From: Vitis vinifera
Taxonomy: Eukaryota > Streptophyta > Magnoliopsida > Vitales > Vitaceae
Length of the DNA stretch: 64,000 bases
Assembly: GCF_030704535.1 (NCBI RefSeq)
Contig: NC_081819.1
Span: 17,580,001-17,644,000 of the forward strand
Direction: 5' to 3'
A program made the translations under genes and the position numbers. Positions 29,057 to 44,000 of this stretch are shown here, piece by piece. Positions within the stretch are counted from its first letter, which is position 1; each line of letters begins with the position of its first letter. The notes beneath the pieces are model-generated. The model worked only from the letters and a program-made list of their open reading frames with translations, made no database searches and had not been told where the DNA came from.

Positions 29057-32000
29057 ATGAGTGCTACTGAATCCATATCGTCCTGTGGTCGATGTGGAAA
29101 GCCTGCGAATCTGCAGTATGCGATCGAACTTTCTCTTCTATTTTAGATTTCGCTTTTACGACGTCGATTTTTTTTGTCCGCATTTTGGATGCGCTTTTCT
29201 CTTGATTCTTGAATTCGAGGTCTTGCAATTGATTTTAACTCGTAAAATGAAGAGAAATAAAGTGTTTCAAAAATGCTGACCAAATTAGGGATAAGTTTAC
29301 GTTACGATTTACGAGTGTTTTCCCCTATATTTTTGTCGAGTTTAATACAATAATTCCTGAATTATTTGCAAGATGACATCTTGTATGGTTCTTGATTTGT
29401 TGATGTGCGTTGTTTTTCTTGGCATCAATTTATATGGATTATTTCGGATTAAGTTTTATACCCACTTCCTAAATTTTCTGTACCAGTATATACGTTTATT
29501 TTTGTTGCTTTTTTACTGGGCCGAGACTGGTTAGTCAGGTGCCCACAATGCAAAAATAAATAAATAAATGAAAAATAAAATAAAATTGACATGGGCATGG
29601 CTACATGGGTATTCTGCAATATTGGCATGTGTAAAGAATATCATATTGACGGCAGAAAATTTGGAGCATTAATGGTTGAAAATTGAGAGATTCATATTTT
29701 TTGAAGTTAACAGTCTTGGTTATTTTCTTAAAATGAGATAAAACATGAGATTAACAGACATGTTATCTGATAAACATCCAAAGAAAAGTATGGGATTGGG
29801 TATTAGAAGTTGGCCTTTGCTTAGTAAAGCATTTCTTACAGAGGAGCTTTGGAAAAGTATATTGGGAGGGTGGGACAAATTTTTGAAAGCTTGTTAGTTT
29901 ATTTTGGGAGAGGGTCAAAGAGTAAGGTTATGGCATGATTGTTGATGCAGTAGTTACCCTTTGAAAAACTAGTTTCATAGAGCTTTCCAGGATTGTGCAA
30001 AATGGAGATGTCACAGCGGAGAATTTTCAGTTGTGGACAGGAAGCTGGATTGCGATGTTCATTAGAAATTTTCATGTCTAGGATTGGAGGTGGTTGGTTT
30101 TTTCATGAATCAAATATACTGGTTTGTTGTGGACAAGTGAGAGTAGATGCTATAGTTTGGATTTGGGAGAAAAATGGAAAATATGCATTCAAATCTTTTG
30201 TAGGATTATATCTAAGGGGTGAAGCAAATTTCCATCAGAAGAAATTTGGGAAATGCTAACTCCTTTCAAACATGGCTTTCTAACTCTGGGCAACAATGTG
30301 AGAAACGATTCTCACTATGGATCAATTGAGGCTAGGAGAGGGCCATTGCAAACTGGTTTGGCATGTGCAAAAGGGCAGAAGAGTCAATTTATCAATACCG
30401 GTTCTTTGATTCTTGTTTTGTTTGGTATGCGTCCTCCTTCACTCAATGATGGAAGTTCTTTCTATTTGGCAAAAGAAATCTTTTTATAGTGGCCAGGGAC
30501 AGGTGCATGAACAGCAAACTACATCCCAAAGGGAAAAAATAGGATAATTTTTGAAGGTGTTGATTTACCTGCAAGAAAGCTGAAGGAAATGGTCCATATT
30601 TCCTTTATATTTGACAGTGGAATCTGCTTCTAATAATAGAAGCAGGTCATGGGAATTCATTGATAAATTTGGCTATCACTGTGTTTTTGGGTTTCTAGAT
30701 TGTATTCCTTTCCAGTTACCTAGTTGTTTTTGGGGATTCACATTTTTCCTTCCTCTGCAGAGTTGCACTTTCTTCGACGCTTTTTTATATTTTTCTATTA
30801 TTGCTTACATATAAAAACAACAAAACAGAATGTGAGATACGTGCTAGAATTTAAGGATGAGGCCCCATTTTACATCCATCATTAGAAATATTATCCTTGG
30901 TGTACGCTTTAGCGTTATTCGGAATGAAATTGCATATTAAGGTATGGCTAGGTTGCTGAGATGAGGCAACTGATCTATGTTTTTTGCTTTTTGGCTATCA
31001 TTCAAGAATCCAAATCACATTATAATATCTCATTTCATATCAAACACCATCTTGTTGAGTATTATTGGTTTTGTGGGTTGTTCCCTGAAAATAGTCCGAT
31101 CTCATGTGCTCTAATCTGTGTCCAATATTCTGATTTTTTTTTCCTGCTGTTTGCAGGTGTCCCAAGTGTGTGGAACTGAAGCTTCCCCGTGAAGGTGCTG
31201 CATTCTGGTTTGTACCCATTTCCTGAGTTGTCTGAATTCTATCCCACAAGAGCTAGGGTAGGTTGAGGAAGATGAAAAAGTAGAAATAGAAATCAAGTTG
31301 GTGGTATCAATGTTGCCCCCTGTATCAAAATTGGCCTGTTATGCTCTTCGTATAGACCCTTTCCAAGTCTGCGCGATTCTAGAAGTATTACTTCTTGATT
31401 GCCAATTATACTGCATAACCAATAGTTTTTTTTTTTTTTTTTTTTTGATAAGTAAAGAAAATTCATTTAAAAAGAGACGCCAAAAGAGCTGCATAACCAA
31501 TAGTGCAGGTTTTCCCGGCTGCGAACTAGTTTTGGCTAACATTCTTGGCAAGCCCTTCTCCTGTTACCGACTAGCCTCCTAGGAAATTGGCATTAATTCA
31601 AAGAGTGTTTTAGAATAATCTCAAAACTTGAAAGGTGACCCAAAATAGTTTGGGTGTTGTCAGCTGGTTGATTGAACTCTTCTCTAATCGAATTTGTACT
31701 TGTGTAGTTTTGCTTTAAATAAATCTTATTGAAGAGGCAATTAGGGGAAGTTGGTGCTCTTTGGTTGTCAACGGTCCTTTATTTTGACTGATACTTTTTA
31801 GACTTTCAAAAAACCAATTTTGGTTGTTAATTCGGAGATTGGCAAAGAACCAAATTCATTTTGCTTCATGGTTATGCAAGCATGATCATTCAGTAGGTGC
31901 CTGTTTGACCATTGTTAGAGCATGATATACACCGTGGGAGAAAATTGTACCAGTTTACACTTTTAGGAAAGTTGGTAGTCTAACATGGTATCAAAGCTCT

Positions 32001-35000
32001 AATCAACTACAAATCTCTTTTTTGAGTCCTTCCTCATCTATTTTCTATGTGATTTGTCTGCTTGCTTATTTCTTTCTCCACCACATGAGTGGGTTGGCCT
32101 TAGAGAATGATATATATTGTGAACTTAAATACTAACAACTTTAGCTTTTAGGAAAGTTGGTAACTCAACAACCAGGATTTCTCAAAGAACAATTTCTGAA
32201 ATTTGATTTTTAGTACAAACCCCACCAAGGGGTTTTTGCTGCATTGGTATGAAGCCACCACTCTACAATGCTTGCAATCCATTAAAATACGGGGAAGAGG
32301 AACTGTTTTAAATTTCTTTGCAACTAAATCTCAAGGAGGAACCAAATTAGCAATTTTGTCCCAAATTTTGTTGAATTTCTTTCTGATCCAATTGCCTAAA
32401 ATGAAGCAAAATGAATTGAACCCCAAAAATATCTTATAGCTGGTTGGTGGAACTATGCCATGTGTTTTGTGGTAAAACTGTTTGCTGATTATAAAATTGT
32501 ATTACTAATTGTGGTTGGAGTGATTGATAATGTAGTTTGTTGTTTTATGTGTAAATATTTGTGGAGTATTTGTTTGCCTAATTGAAATTGGGGTGAGTCT
32601 GTTGTGTCTGTACAGGATTAAGAATGAGCCTTATAATGAGTTATTCATGTTTTATCTAGAACATTTTAGACTCTAACCATTGATATTCTCTATTTTTCTT
32701 TTGTTGACAATGGTGTCTCCTTTCCATATCATATTATCAACTACATTTTTAAATGTTGTATAAAACACAATGGATTAATTCAATTTCAGGGAGACACATA
32801 ATATGCTCTTAATGTCAAGTTACAAAGGTCCTGCTGGGGTGTAGCTCAACTGTAGTGGCCTTTTGGCAATGAGCCAAGTGTCTAGAGCTCCAGCATCCCT
32901 AGTATTTAAGTGTTGTAGGAAAGAAGGGGAGGCCCAAGGTATCTGAGGTTTGCTTCACTGGTAGATGGAATAAATATCTTGTTGTTGGGGTGAATTCCCC
33001 GTTATAATTATATTTTTTTTTTTTAGAAATAAAGTTATGTTACAGAGGTTTTCTTTTCTCATTTTTTCTTTTGTCAAGTCCGATGGGTTTGGTCACTGCC
33101 ACAGTTCCTTCTTTTTCTGATGTGCATGGCTACTCTAGCTGGGGACAAGCTTAAAATTTTCCTGTTCATCTTCTTTCCATTTAGCTCACTAGTTGTTTGA
33201 TTGAAGACATCTTGATTTAATAAGTATTAGTTACTAAAATGTGTACTCTAGTTTTTGTTTTTCTACTTATAGAGCTATATCTCTTATCAGCACTCAGGAT
33301 TGTTTCAAGGCTTCATGGAGCTCTCATAAGTCAGTTCACCAGAAGGCAAAGTTATCATCACTTGGGACAGGGACTCCAGCTGTGCAAAATTCAGCATCAC
33401 CTAATGAAGGGTGGCTGTATTGCTTGAAGAAAGGACAAGCTAGAACTCCAAAAATTCCATTTTTTGATTGGACGGGGTATTCATGATGACTTTTGTTTAT
33501 CTTGGTGTTTCTTTGTTTCGTACCCTCATGATAATGCTTCTCAATCAATTTCTGGAAGTTGAGATGTTTCCTGTAGTGTCTTTGTTTGTCACACTAGAAA
33601 ATATACGAAGGCAGTTGAAGAGGGAATTTATTTATTTTTCTGTTTTTTGTGGAGATAAAATTCAAATAGGGAAATATAAAAGTCTCTCGCTATGTATTTG
33701 TACCTTGTGCTGAAATTTGTTACTTTTCTTCTAAGTGCTCTCTCCGAACTGCTCCGCCTCAAAGGTGGAAATTTTGTGGACAAGAAGCCATTGCACTCTT
33801 GCCCTTTAGATTCTCTTATTTTCTATCCTTTTAATTAGATTATGGCATTCTTTCAGAAGAAGCAACTTTTTTTTTTTTTTTTTTAAAAAAAAAACTCCTA
33901 TAACCTGCAAGATGTGCTAATTTTTCTTAAATTGATTTAGTACTTAATTATTCAGAAGGATCCTAGTGTTTTTTTCTTTTTGTTCATTTCTTTTTTCAGT
34001 TTCTTCTTCTCTTTTAGGTCAAACTCACATCTTACCTTTATCATTTTTTTAATGTGTTTTATGGATGGTTTTTTCTTGTAACTTTTCTTTCTACAGGACA
34101 TTGAGGCCTTATCCCATATCAAGTAAGCGTATTGTACCTGACCACATCGATCTACCTGACTGGGCAATTGATGTGAGTTGTTTGACTCTTTTATATATTT
34201 TTTGTAAAAAAATTGTTGATATGAAAATAAGTCATTTGAAAGTGATTCTGATTATGGGTAAAAAAATTGTTTGACTCTTTTATATTTAAATGTCATGGAT
34301 CAGTTTTTGTGTTTTCATATACTAAATTGTATTATATGTTAAACATTTGACTCTGGTTATGGGTTTATTGTCCATTTATATGGTTATCCTCTCATGTGAT
34401 AATTTATTTGGTCCATTTCCTGATGCAATTCAAATTTGGTAAATTACTGCATCACATGCTCATTGATTCCTATGATTATCCTATAGGTGTCAAATTACAT
34501 TTCTTGGTGTATTGTACATTTTTATCAGATTGGTGTATTTTACTTTTAATACTTTGTTCCCCTTAAAAAAATTGTAGGGAATCCCAAAAATTGAGCCCAA
34601 CAGTGATTTGCAGCATATTGTAGAGGTAACATTGGACTTGAAAATCTCTTGAAGCAGTTCTTTTTAGTATGAATCATGCAATCAAGTTGCATTTTTCTCT
34701 TAAAATGCATATTTTTGTTTTCTTGTCATTCACTTTTTGTTCTAATTGAAATGTTTGTTTTGAAGATCAAAACTACAGAGCAAATTGAAAGAATGAGAGA
34801 AACTTGCCGAGTGAGTTTCTATTCCAAACTTTTTTTGTCTAAAATTATTGTTTGATGAAGCAAATTTGTCTTGCTACATGTTTTCTTTGTGCTTGGATGT
34901 TGAGTTTACACAATGATCTCCTTACACCTGCACCAAGTGGCTGGAGTCTTGCTTCCAGATTGTGAATTTTGGCTTATCATATTTCATGAACCATGGATAA

Positions 35001-38000
35001 GTGGCTTAAGTTGCATTGAAATTGGTTGTTGCGCCTAGGTAAAAGAGTAATGGATCATGACTGCATGCTCTAAGACATGGTGGGGTAGGTTCACTTAGGT
35101 ATCCAAGCTGAATCATGATGAGATAGTTCTGTATGGAAGAAGCTCCCTTCTTGAGTCTTTACTGACAAAGGCAGAGTAATGTACTTTGCATTTTGAAAAT
35201 TCACCAGTCTCCTGTTTATGTTAGAAAATTTTTCTATAATCTTCAGCTCAGTAATCCTAGACATGTAATGACCTTGCCTTGCCACCCTTTCAATCAGTTT
35301 GTGTATGTATATATGTATGTATATATGTATGTATTGGTATTACTTGCTTAAACACATGGAAGTAATAGGAAAATTTCTGAATTCTGAGATATAATGTCAT
35401 ATCTGATGTTCTATATTATGGATTTATCATTCATATTAGAGATTGTAGAGATGCTATTGTTGCATGGGAACAATTGGTGGCTCAATCACAAGTATATTAA
35501 TATATTAGCATTTTCGGGGTGCCCCAGTTGGTTAGGGTGAATGCTAGGATGTGTGGTAGAGGTGTACGGTCCTGGGTTCAGATCCTGCCACTGGTTAAAT
35601 ACCCTAATTTACCTGGTGTTGGTTGTTGCGGGTGCGGTCAACACCCCTAGGTTTGCGTCCCTATGGAGGGTCCTAAGGGCTTGACCGTGAAAGGTTCCTC
35701 TGGTATAAAAAATAAAAAAATAAATTAATATTTGCCTATCAATTTTTTATTTTTATTTCTTGTTCTACTTTTATTGTTTTTCAAAATATGTGTATTTTCA
35801 TTTTATTTATTTTGATGTTTGATCATAATCATCCTCTATTTGAAAAGTTAAAATAGTGAAAACACATGAGGATAAACTTAATCTAATCACAATTTTCCCC
35901 CTTTGGTTTAAAATGTTAGGCAATAGTGGTAGCTCTAGCAGTATGGCAGTATGATAGGGTGTTGATTGTGGGTTTTAGCAGAGCATGTGAGTAGGTAGAG
36001 TGTGATGGTGGTGGAGGTTGCAGCAGATTGTGGCAGTGCTGGAGGTCATAGCTATGAGGTCAGAGGTGGAGGGGGGTGACAATGGCGATCATGGGTTGGT
36101 TGTGCTGGTGGATTAGTTGCAGAGAGGTGGTGTTGTCAAGGTTTGCAATGCTAGTGGTGGAAGAGGCAGTGGTGGGGGTGGAGTAGAGGTGGTAATGATC
36201 TGTTGCTCTCAATTTTTGAAAGATCTTAGTGAACAACAAGACAAGCTTGATCCCCAAGGCAAAAGAATGGCCAGGTGTATGACAAAGGAGAAAAAGAGGG
36301 GCAGATCCTTTTTTTTTTTTTTATTTATTTATTAGAAACAAAACATATATTAGTTATGAAGAGAAGTACTAGAGAAGGATGAGAGTTCCTCCCCACAAAA
36401 CACAAAATACAAAAGGAGCAGATCTTTTAAGTCTTTTGAAATGAAAAAACATCTTAGTAAACCTGTATAATTGATTCTGCCTATCAATTATGTATATATG
36501 TAGCATATGTGTGTGATGACGTAGATATCTCCATGCTAAATTTATCTTTGTCTATAGAGAGCTTATACTCCTACTACAGGCTTGTCTTCTTGATGCAGTA
36601 CAGAAAATAAAATGAGAGTATAATTGAAAGGACCTTAGGAATCACTCCTAGAAACCTTAGGCTTCACACCCAAGTATTCTTTGCATCTCACAAAGGAAAA
36701 ACTGGCTGCTGAAAATTCATTCATTGATTGATTCCTTCCAAAGACTAATCAACTACTATATAAGACTTTTCTAGGGACTTATAACTCCTTGGAACTAGAC
36801 ACAATAAATGCAACTTGAAAATGACAAACTTGGATTGATTACTGACCACATTAAAGACTGTTGGAAAATGACAACAATAATGACTGAAAATGGTAACTTT
36901 AACCATTGACTAAGCCCATAACTTAAGCTGAACCCATATTGACTTATATAAGATCCCAACTAAGCCCATTATCATCTAGAGAGTGCCAAATTAAAGCTTG
37001 GGCCTTGGAGCCCACTCCTTTGTGCCTCTGACAAACTTTTAAAGGTGGCTGCCACTTGTCTCTATCACTTCTCTAACCAAATTAGGCTGCTATAAGTATA
37101 TACTGCTTGTAGATAACTCCGTGCTAAATTTATCTTTATGTCTTATAGAGAGCTTATACTCCTACTACAGGCTTGTCTTCTCTAACCAAATTAGGCTGCT
37201 ATAAGCATATACTGCTCATATAGTTCCATATTTTCTGGCCAAATTAGGCTGCTATTTATCTGTTCTAGACGATAATGCTTTTGTGCTTGAGGAACATGGC
37301 AAAACTCAAACATTGTACAAAAACTTGTTTGGCTTGTTCTCTAATTTAGATATTCAAGTTTCATGCTCTAACAAATGTCGCATTCAGATTGCAAGGGAGG
37401 TTTTGGATGCAGCTGCTCGTGTAATTCGACCTGGTGTGACAACTGATGAAATTGATCGTGTGGTTCATGAGGCAACTATTACTGCTGGTATGTCAAATAC
37501 TTAAAGACAAAAAATAAGATAAAAACAAAATAACAAGCTGTGTTTTAACAATGTTGTTATTATTGTGTCTAGTTGAATACCTTTACTTATTGGCATATTA
37601 ATTACCCTCAGTTTTCCCCCCTCTTTTAGTCTAGCAAAGGAGGTATCATCTTATGGTTTTAGATTACATCGAGTGCACTTATTTATAAGTTCTACACAAA
37701 AAATTTGGTCCTGTTTTGCCTTTTTCCTTATGAAGGATATTTTTGTTTGTTTTGTTTGTGTCGGACACTTACATCTGTGTTTGTGTCTGTCATCAAATCA
37801 CATTTCAATTTCATTGTGTTTGAGAGCTCATGTCTTTGTCAGACTGATACACATATCTGTGTCTCTTGGCAGTTTTTTTTTTTGGCTGATTGTGTCTGCA
37901 AATGGATCAGCTGGTCCAGTTTCTTGCCAGGGTGATTTTGGTTGATCAAATAGAACTCATTCTGCATTTTTTTTTTGTACACACTACACACATGTATTAT

Positions 38001-41000
38001 CAATAAATATACACGTTGGAATTGTAAGAAGAAGAATACAATGGTTGTTTGTGTTAGGATTTGTAATGCTTACTGTTGGTGTGGTTCATCCTTCTAAACC
38101 AGCAGATCCATACAATTTTACCACCCATGTTTTTGGAGGTAGTAATTTGCGTTGATACTTAGGAGTATAAGGGTTTTGTTTGGGATTAGGATGACATAGC
38201 ATTATGTCTTGAGAGGTACCATGAATTTATGATTAAAAAAATTATCTGCATCAGCAGCTCCTCATGGTGTTGTGACTTTTAGTCACACCATGGTTGTGAT
38301 TGCTATGAATTAATGATGTGGCTAATTTTTATTTCTTCAGGATGATTTGCTAGTACAAATTTGTATGTAAGAGTTTTGAAATCTACTACATCATTTCTCC
38401 TATTTTGTAGTAAAATTAGCATACAGACATCTATATTTGTTATGTGGCCTTCGGATTTTAGATGTGTGGCAGCACATATCATTAGCCATCGTAACCAATG
38501 GTTGGCTTGCTAAATGTTATTTGTTTTGGCCCACTTCAGGAGGATATCCATCTCCACTCAATTATCACTTTTTCCCAAAGTCTTGCTGCACGTAGGTACT
38601 TTCTTCTGCGTGCATTATATTAATTTGTGAGAAATTGCGATTTGTTGTTCAAGTATCAAGCTTTTCTCTTTTTTCACAGGTCAGTTAATGAAGTAATCTG
38701 CCATGGAATTCCTGATGCCAGGTAGTATTGTGTTCAATCATGTGAAATTTGTTTTATGCTCATTTTTTTTTTGGATTTTAATTCCTTTGATTGTCAAAAC
38801 ACCCTCATTATAGTTATTTTCTGTTACCATGCTACTTAATTTTGTGTAATCTTGATATGTCTAACGATTTTCCTAAAATTTACCTGTACTGATAATATAT
38901 TTATATAATTTTTTTGTGTTTCTAATCCCTTCTTTTACATTATTATTTCTCCTTTGCATGCTATAAATCCAAATTTTGGAACAATAATATAATTATTTTC
39001 TATTTGTGCGTTAATTTGTGCAGCTGGAAGCGTTTTCATGATTTTCCTAAAATATGTAATAGTTTTCTTTTGTATTGTTTGATAGTATTACAAATATTGT
39101 TTTGCTTGTAAATCTTTGCTGAATTTAACAATCATCCTTGTGTTCTTTGGGTCAATACTGAGCATACAGGGATGGAACCACATTAGCATGTCTCATTGGC
39201 CTTAATCTTGTATAATGAGGACTGATTCTAGTTTGAGATCTGATTTAATTTTTTATGCATTGTCCCCTTACATTTTTTTTGTAGGTTCTTGAATTTTTCA
39301 GTGTTTACCATTTAGGCTTCTCAAGTTTTCAATAAGCATTATAAATCTTTTATCTTTCAAAGTTGAAGTTCATCCTGTATGAAGCTTTTCTCTTCCAATG
39401 TATTCAAAATAATTGTTTCAGGAAATTGGAGGATGGTGATATTGTAAACGTCGATGTAACTGTCTATTATAAAGGTGTTCATGGTAAGAAGGTTTATACA
39501 GTTTCTTTGAACAATTTGTACTTGACTTGCAAGGTTCCATACTTGACTAATGGTTAACTCATTATGCAGGTGATCTCAATGAAACATACTTTGTAGGAGA
39601 AGTTGATGAGGCTTCTCGACGGTTGGTCCAGTGTACTTACGAATGCCTGGAGAAAGCGATATCTATTGGTATGTGTAGATTCTTACACTGAAGTATATGA
39701 ATTTATGCTTAGAGGAAGAAATATGTATCGGTGTTGGAGCTCTCTCCTTTATAAGCCCCCAATACTTTGGACTGGTGTGGATTATTTCATATATTCTATA
39801 GGTCACACTAACAACAAACTTTGGGGAAAGATTTTTTGTGGCGATTAGAGCAATTCCTCATTGAATTATTGGCTAACATAATTATTTATTATTTCTTTAG
39901 GAATTGTTGCAATTACCAATTACATCACACTGCATTAATTTGGTCTTATAAAAAACTACAAGGATTGTAGTATCCAAAATACTGTCTAGATTCATAAGTG
40001 CAAGAACCTTAAAATAAAGTACTTATGTAAGATACTTCCCCTACTTTGACAGATTCTTTTAAGAAATTTAATGAATAGAAAATTTTTGTGATCATGGAAA
40101 GTTTCAGGGAAAGAAAAGATGGAGAAAAAATTTAAACAAAAAAAAAATGATTTAGCTCATTAACGTTTATCTCATCCTTCTTCAAAAAAAATTTCCTCTT
40201 TTACTAGAGTACTTGGGAATGTAAAAGTTTTTAAGTAATTTTCATTATATTTTATCTTCCTTCTTATTTTCCATCACAGAGCAAATCAATAGAATTTGAG
40301 ATTCCTTTTCCTTTTTTTTTTTTTTTTCTGTCCTTTCTCTAGGACTTTCCAAAATCCAAATAGAGCCTAAATGTTCAGGTTGGTTTCAAGAGAAAATCAT
40401 AAGCTAAAATCTGATTGAGGTCATGTACAAGGCAGCTGGCAAGGAAATTATGCTGTTGATGGTGGGATAATGAACAATGTTATATTTGTTCACATATCTC
40501 TAGGATTCTGTTTTCACATTAGTGTGGTGGTATTATTTTGATCACAATAACTTGCAAATTTAAAATGTCATGTGAAAAACATCATGTTCATAGAACTTTA
40601 CCCTTCTGATCTGGATTTTCAAAGTGTTTGTGATATAATTACTCTGTGAACCTTCCACGATGTTGCTAATAGTTTTAGGAATTACATTTTGATTTCTGAT
40701 TTCTGTATTTTACCACATTCAGTAAAACCTGGAGTACGATTTCGTGAAATTGGGGAAGTCATCAATCGGCATGCTACGATGTCAGGGTTATCTGTGGTAA
40801 TATGTAACTTTGTCTCTGCAATTGTAGAGCATTTTCATTTCTGTGAAGAGTCATTGTTCCAAGCAAATTCTTACTCGTCTCTTGTTAAAATAGGTGAAAT
40901 CATATTGCGGGCATGGTATTGGAGAGCTGTTTCATTGTGCACCAAATATTCCCCACTATGCCAGTATCCTCAATAAAGCTGTTTTCTGTCCCATATTCTT

Positions 41001-44000
41001 TTTAAATGAAAATGCATTCACATTTTAATAGGCAAAGAAAAATAAATTATAAAGATGGCAAGAAAGGAATATAACTCAAGTACTGGGAGTTATATAATCT
41101 ATACCCAAAAGAAGAACTTGGGCAAACAAGATAACAGGGGAAAGGGAAAGGAAACAAAACCCAGGCCCCAAGAAAGCAAAACCCCTTCCATCAAGAATTG
41201 ATCCTGGGAAGAAACAAGCTGTCTAGATTTCCTTCAGCAACCTTGGCAAGAACCATATCACCCTAAAGAGAATTGAATATTAAAGATCCAGGGCTGTGAG
41301 CCACAGAACTATGGATAAACAGATGCCTAGTGGATTCTTCTATTTTGCACATACATCACCAATTTACAAGAGTCATTCATCAGCGCAGAATCTATTTAAA
41401 GTTAAGATATTATCTTACATTGCGGCTTAAATGGAGATCATACCACTTCATATACCTAGTGCTTTGGACTATATTTAACCAAGAAGCAACAAGCCGGCAA
41501 CCCTTGTCTTAACTCGAAATCAACCTATCTTTCCTGGTTCCCCCAATCACCTGAAAACCTGTTCTTTTTCTTGGAAACTTGAGAATGAAGAATAGTAAAT
41601 GAACAGAATTCATGTCTACTTTGACATAATGAATTGAATTTCTTATAACTTGCATCTGTTTCTCCTTTGTTTTACACATTGCTGACCTTAACACAAGTAG
41701 GAAATAAAGCAGTTGGTGTCATGAAGGCTGGGCAAACCTTCACAATTGAACCTATGATTAACACAGGTACTTTTACAAGCTACTTAAAATGGTGACAAAT
41801 CACTTTCACAGTTGCTTCTCTTGTTATCTTTATCTCAAAATAACTTTCTTGATAGGGGTTTGGCGTGATCGGATGTGGCCCGATGGATGGACTGCTGTTA
41901 CTGCAGATGGCAAACGAAGTGCTCAGTTTGAGCACACTCTTTTGGTAAATGTCCATTTCCATTTAATTTTCTTTCATTACTTTTGCACTGCCTTAGAAGC
42001 AGCTTTAATTGATCTCATTTTGCATATGGATTTGAATATTATCCTAAGACTAGGTGGCCTCAATTAAATTTATTATTTTAATCTCTGCTCTTGTTTCACT
42101 AAGAAGGGTCACATGTATGAGAAAATCTATTTTTTTTTTTTTCGATAAGTAAACACATATATTAGCAAAGGCAAAGCGCCTCAAAGCATACAGGGAGTAT
42201 ACGAGGCGACGAAGGCCTCATAACAAAGGACCAAAAAACAACAAAAACCCACCAGCCCTCAACTGGAGGCTATCCACTCCAGGAAACCTATAAGGGAACG
42301 AGGCTCCGCACCATTATACAATTTTGCCCACCCCCACATATTACAAACAAAATAATACTTAACTTTCTGTATAGCTAATTCCCTCCCCCCTCTGAATGCT
42401 AATCTATTCATTTCCTTCCACACCGTCCAAAAAATAAATAACGGTATGGATCTCCAAATTTTCTTCCTCTTTTTACCCACAAAAGAACCCTTCCAGCTGA
42501 TAATCACCTCCTTTACAGTTTCTGGAAAGACCCACTGGGCTCCAAACAGACTAAGAACCATCCCCCACAACACACTAGCCACTATACAATGAATAAGAAG
42601 ATGATTAACATTTTCCTCATCACTACCACATAAATAACACCGGTTAGGAATCTGCCATCCTCTCTTTTGAAGCCTATCAATAGTAAGAACCCTCCCCCAA
42701 GTAGCTTCCCACGCAAAAAACGCTAGCTTGGAAGGAACGTTCTCCACCCAAATGCCCTTTTTGGGAAACAAAGGGGTGCAATGGCTGGTCAACAGCCCAT
42801 ACGCATCCTTGACGTCAAACTTCCCATTTTTTCCCCCCTTCCATAAGGCCAAGTCCTCCTCCAAGGTAATTCTTTGACTCCTTAGGATTTGAAGCAATTC
42901 GTCAACCAAGGTCAGCTCCCAATCATTGAAGCCTCTAATAAACCTTAGGTTCCAGCCTCCTTGGCCAGAATTCTGGTCCCATAAATCCCCCACAGTGACA
43001 CTCTTTTGGGCAGCCACATTGAAGAGTTGAGGGAACCTCCGAGCTAGCTCCACATCCCCACACCAAGGGTCCTTCCAAAACCTGATTTTGGTGCCTTTTC
43101 CTACCTTAAAAGTCATATTGTTCCAACACCAATCAGCTTCTTTCAGAATCTCCTTCCATAGCCCAACACCAAACGCCCCATTTGCTTTTTTAGTTCTCCA
43201 CCCAAATTCCTCTTGCCCATATTTTGCCACAAGAACACGTTTCCACATCTCCTCCTTGGCACGAGCAAATCTCCACACCCATTTTCCAAGAAGGGCTTTG
43301 TTCAAATGGACTAGTTTCCTCAAGCCAAGCCCCCCCTTCTCCTTGCTCACACACACCCTCTCCCAACTGACTAGGTGTGCTTTTCTTTCCGTACTTCCCC
43401 CTCCCCACAAGAAATCTCTTTGCAATTTTTCTAGTCTTCTTGCCACTACCTTAGGCATACGGAATAGGGACAGTTGATATAATGGCATGCTAGCCAGTAT
43501 ACTCTTTATGAGGGTGATTCTACCACCCTTAGAGAGGTATTGCCGCTTCCAAAGGGCTAATTTCCACCTCATCCGTTCTTCCACCCCATCTCACATGTAT
43601 GAGAAAATCTATGGCATGAAACTGGCTAAGATTGGTAGTTTGGAGGCTGTTTCGGATGGAGCTGCATATGCATGATATTCTCGATTTCCTTGCATTGAAG
43701 CATTAGTGTCCATTTTATTCTCCCTTGCTCTATGTCACCTCTAGTTTCGTATCATTAATATCATGAAGTAGGAGTTAGTTATCCTTGTTAGTTATGCATA
43801 TATGTGTACATCTAGTTGGTCATGCTACAATGTCACAATTGTGTGAACTTCATAATGTTGGTTGTAAGGTATGTCACTGATCAATAAGGCCTTGGGAAGT
43901 GGTGTTGAAAGTTTGCTAGGAGCGAGATAGCTTGTGGAGATATGTCATCTTAGGAAAGCTTGAGGAGGAGACAAGGGTTGGGTGTTTTAGAGAAGGTAGA

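Larger units (their letters stand above)
24263..31057 (+). repeat. Left arm of large inverted duplication
   Basis: Read on the + strand it matches the minus strand of 48822-55165. In order it holds the pectinesterase 3' fragment, the MADS gene, AT-rich spacer, the MAP1A promoter and exon 1, and a LINE remnant in MAP1A intron 1. Homology starts at 'AAGAGCCTACTGG' (24263, partner ending 55165) and ends at 'ACACCATCTTGTTG' (31057, partner starting 48822). This arm is about 450 bp longer, partly because of an extra MADS 3' fragment and neighbouring sequence at 24720-25900. Divergence is modest, with many small indels in the non-coding parts. Confidence 0.9.

Noticed and set aside
29993..30489. 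Two frames (88 and 78 codons) in MAP1A intron 1 as small genes
   Set aside because: They fall within a decayed LINE remnant and are copied in the right arm with the same breaks.
43088..43477. 129-codon + strand frame
   Set aside because: It is the antisense shadow of the LINE ORF2 encoded on the minus strand.
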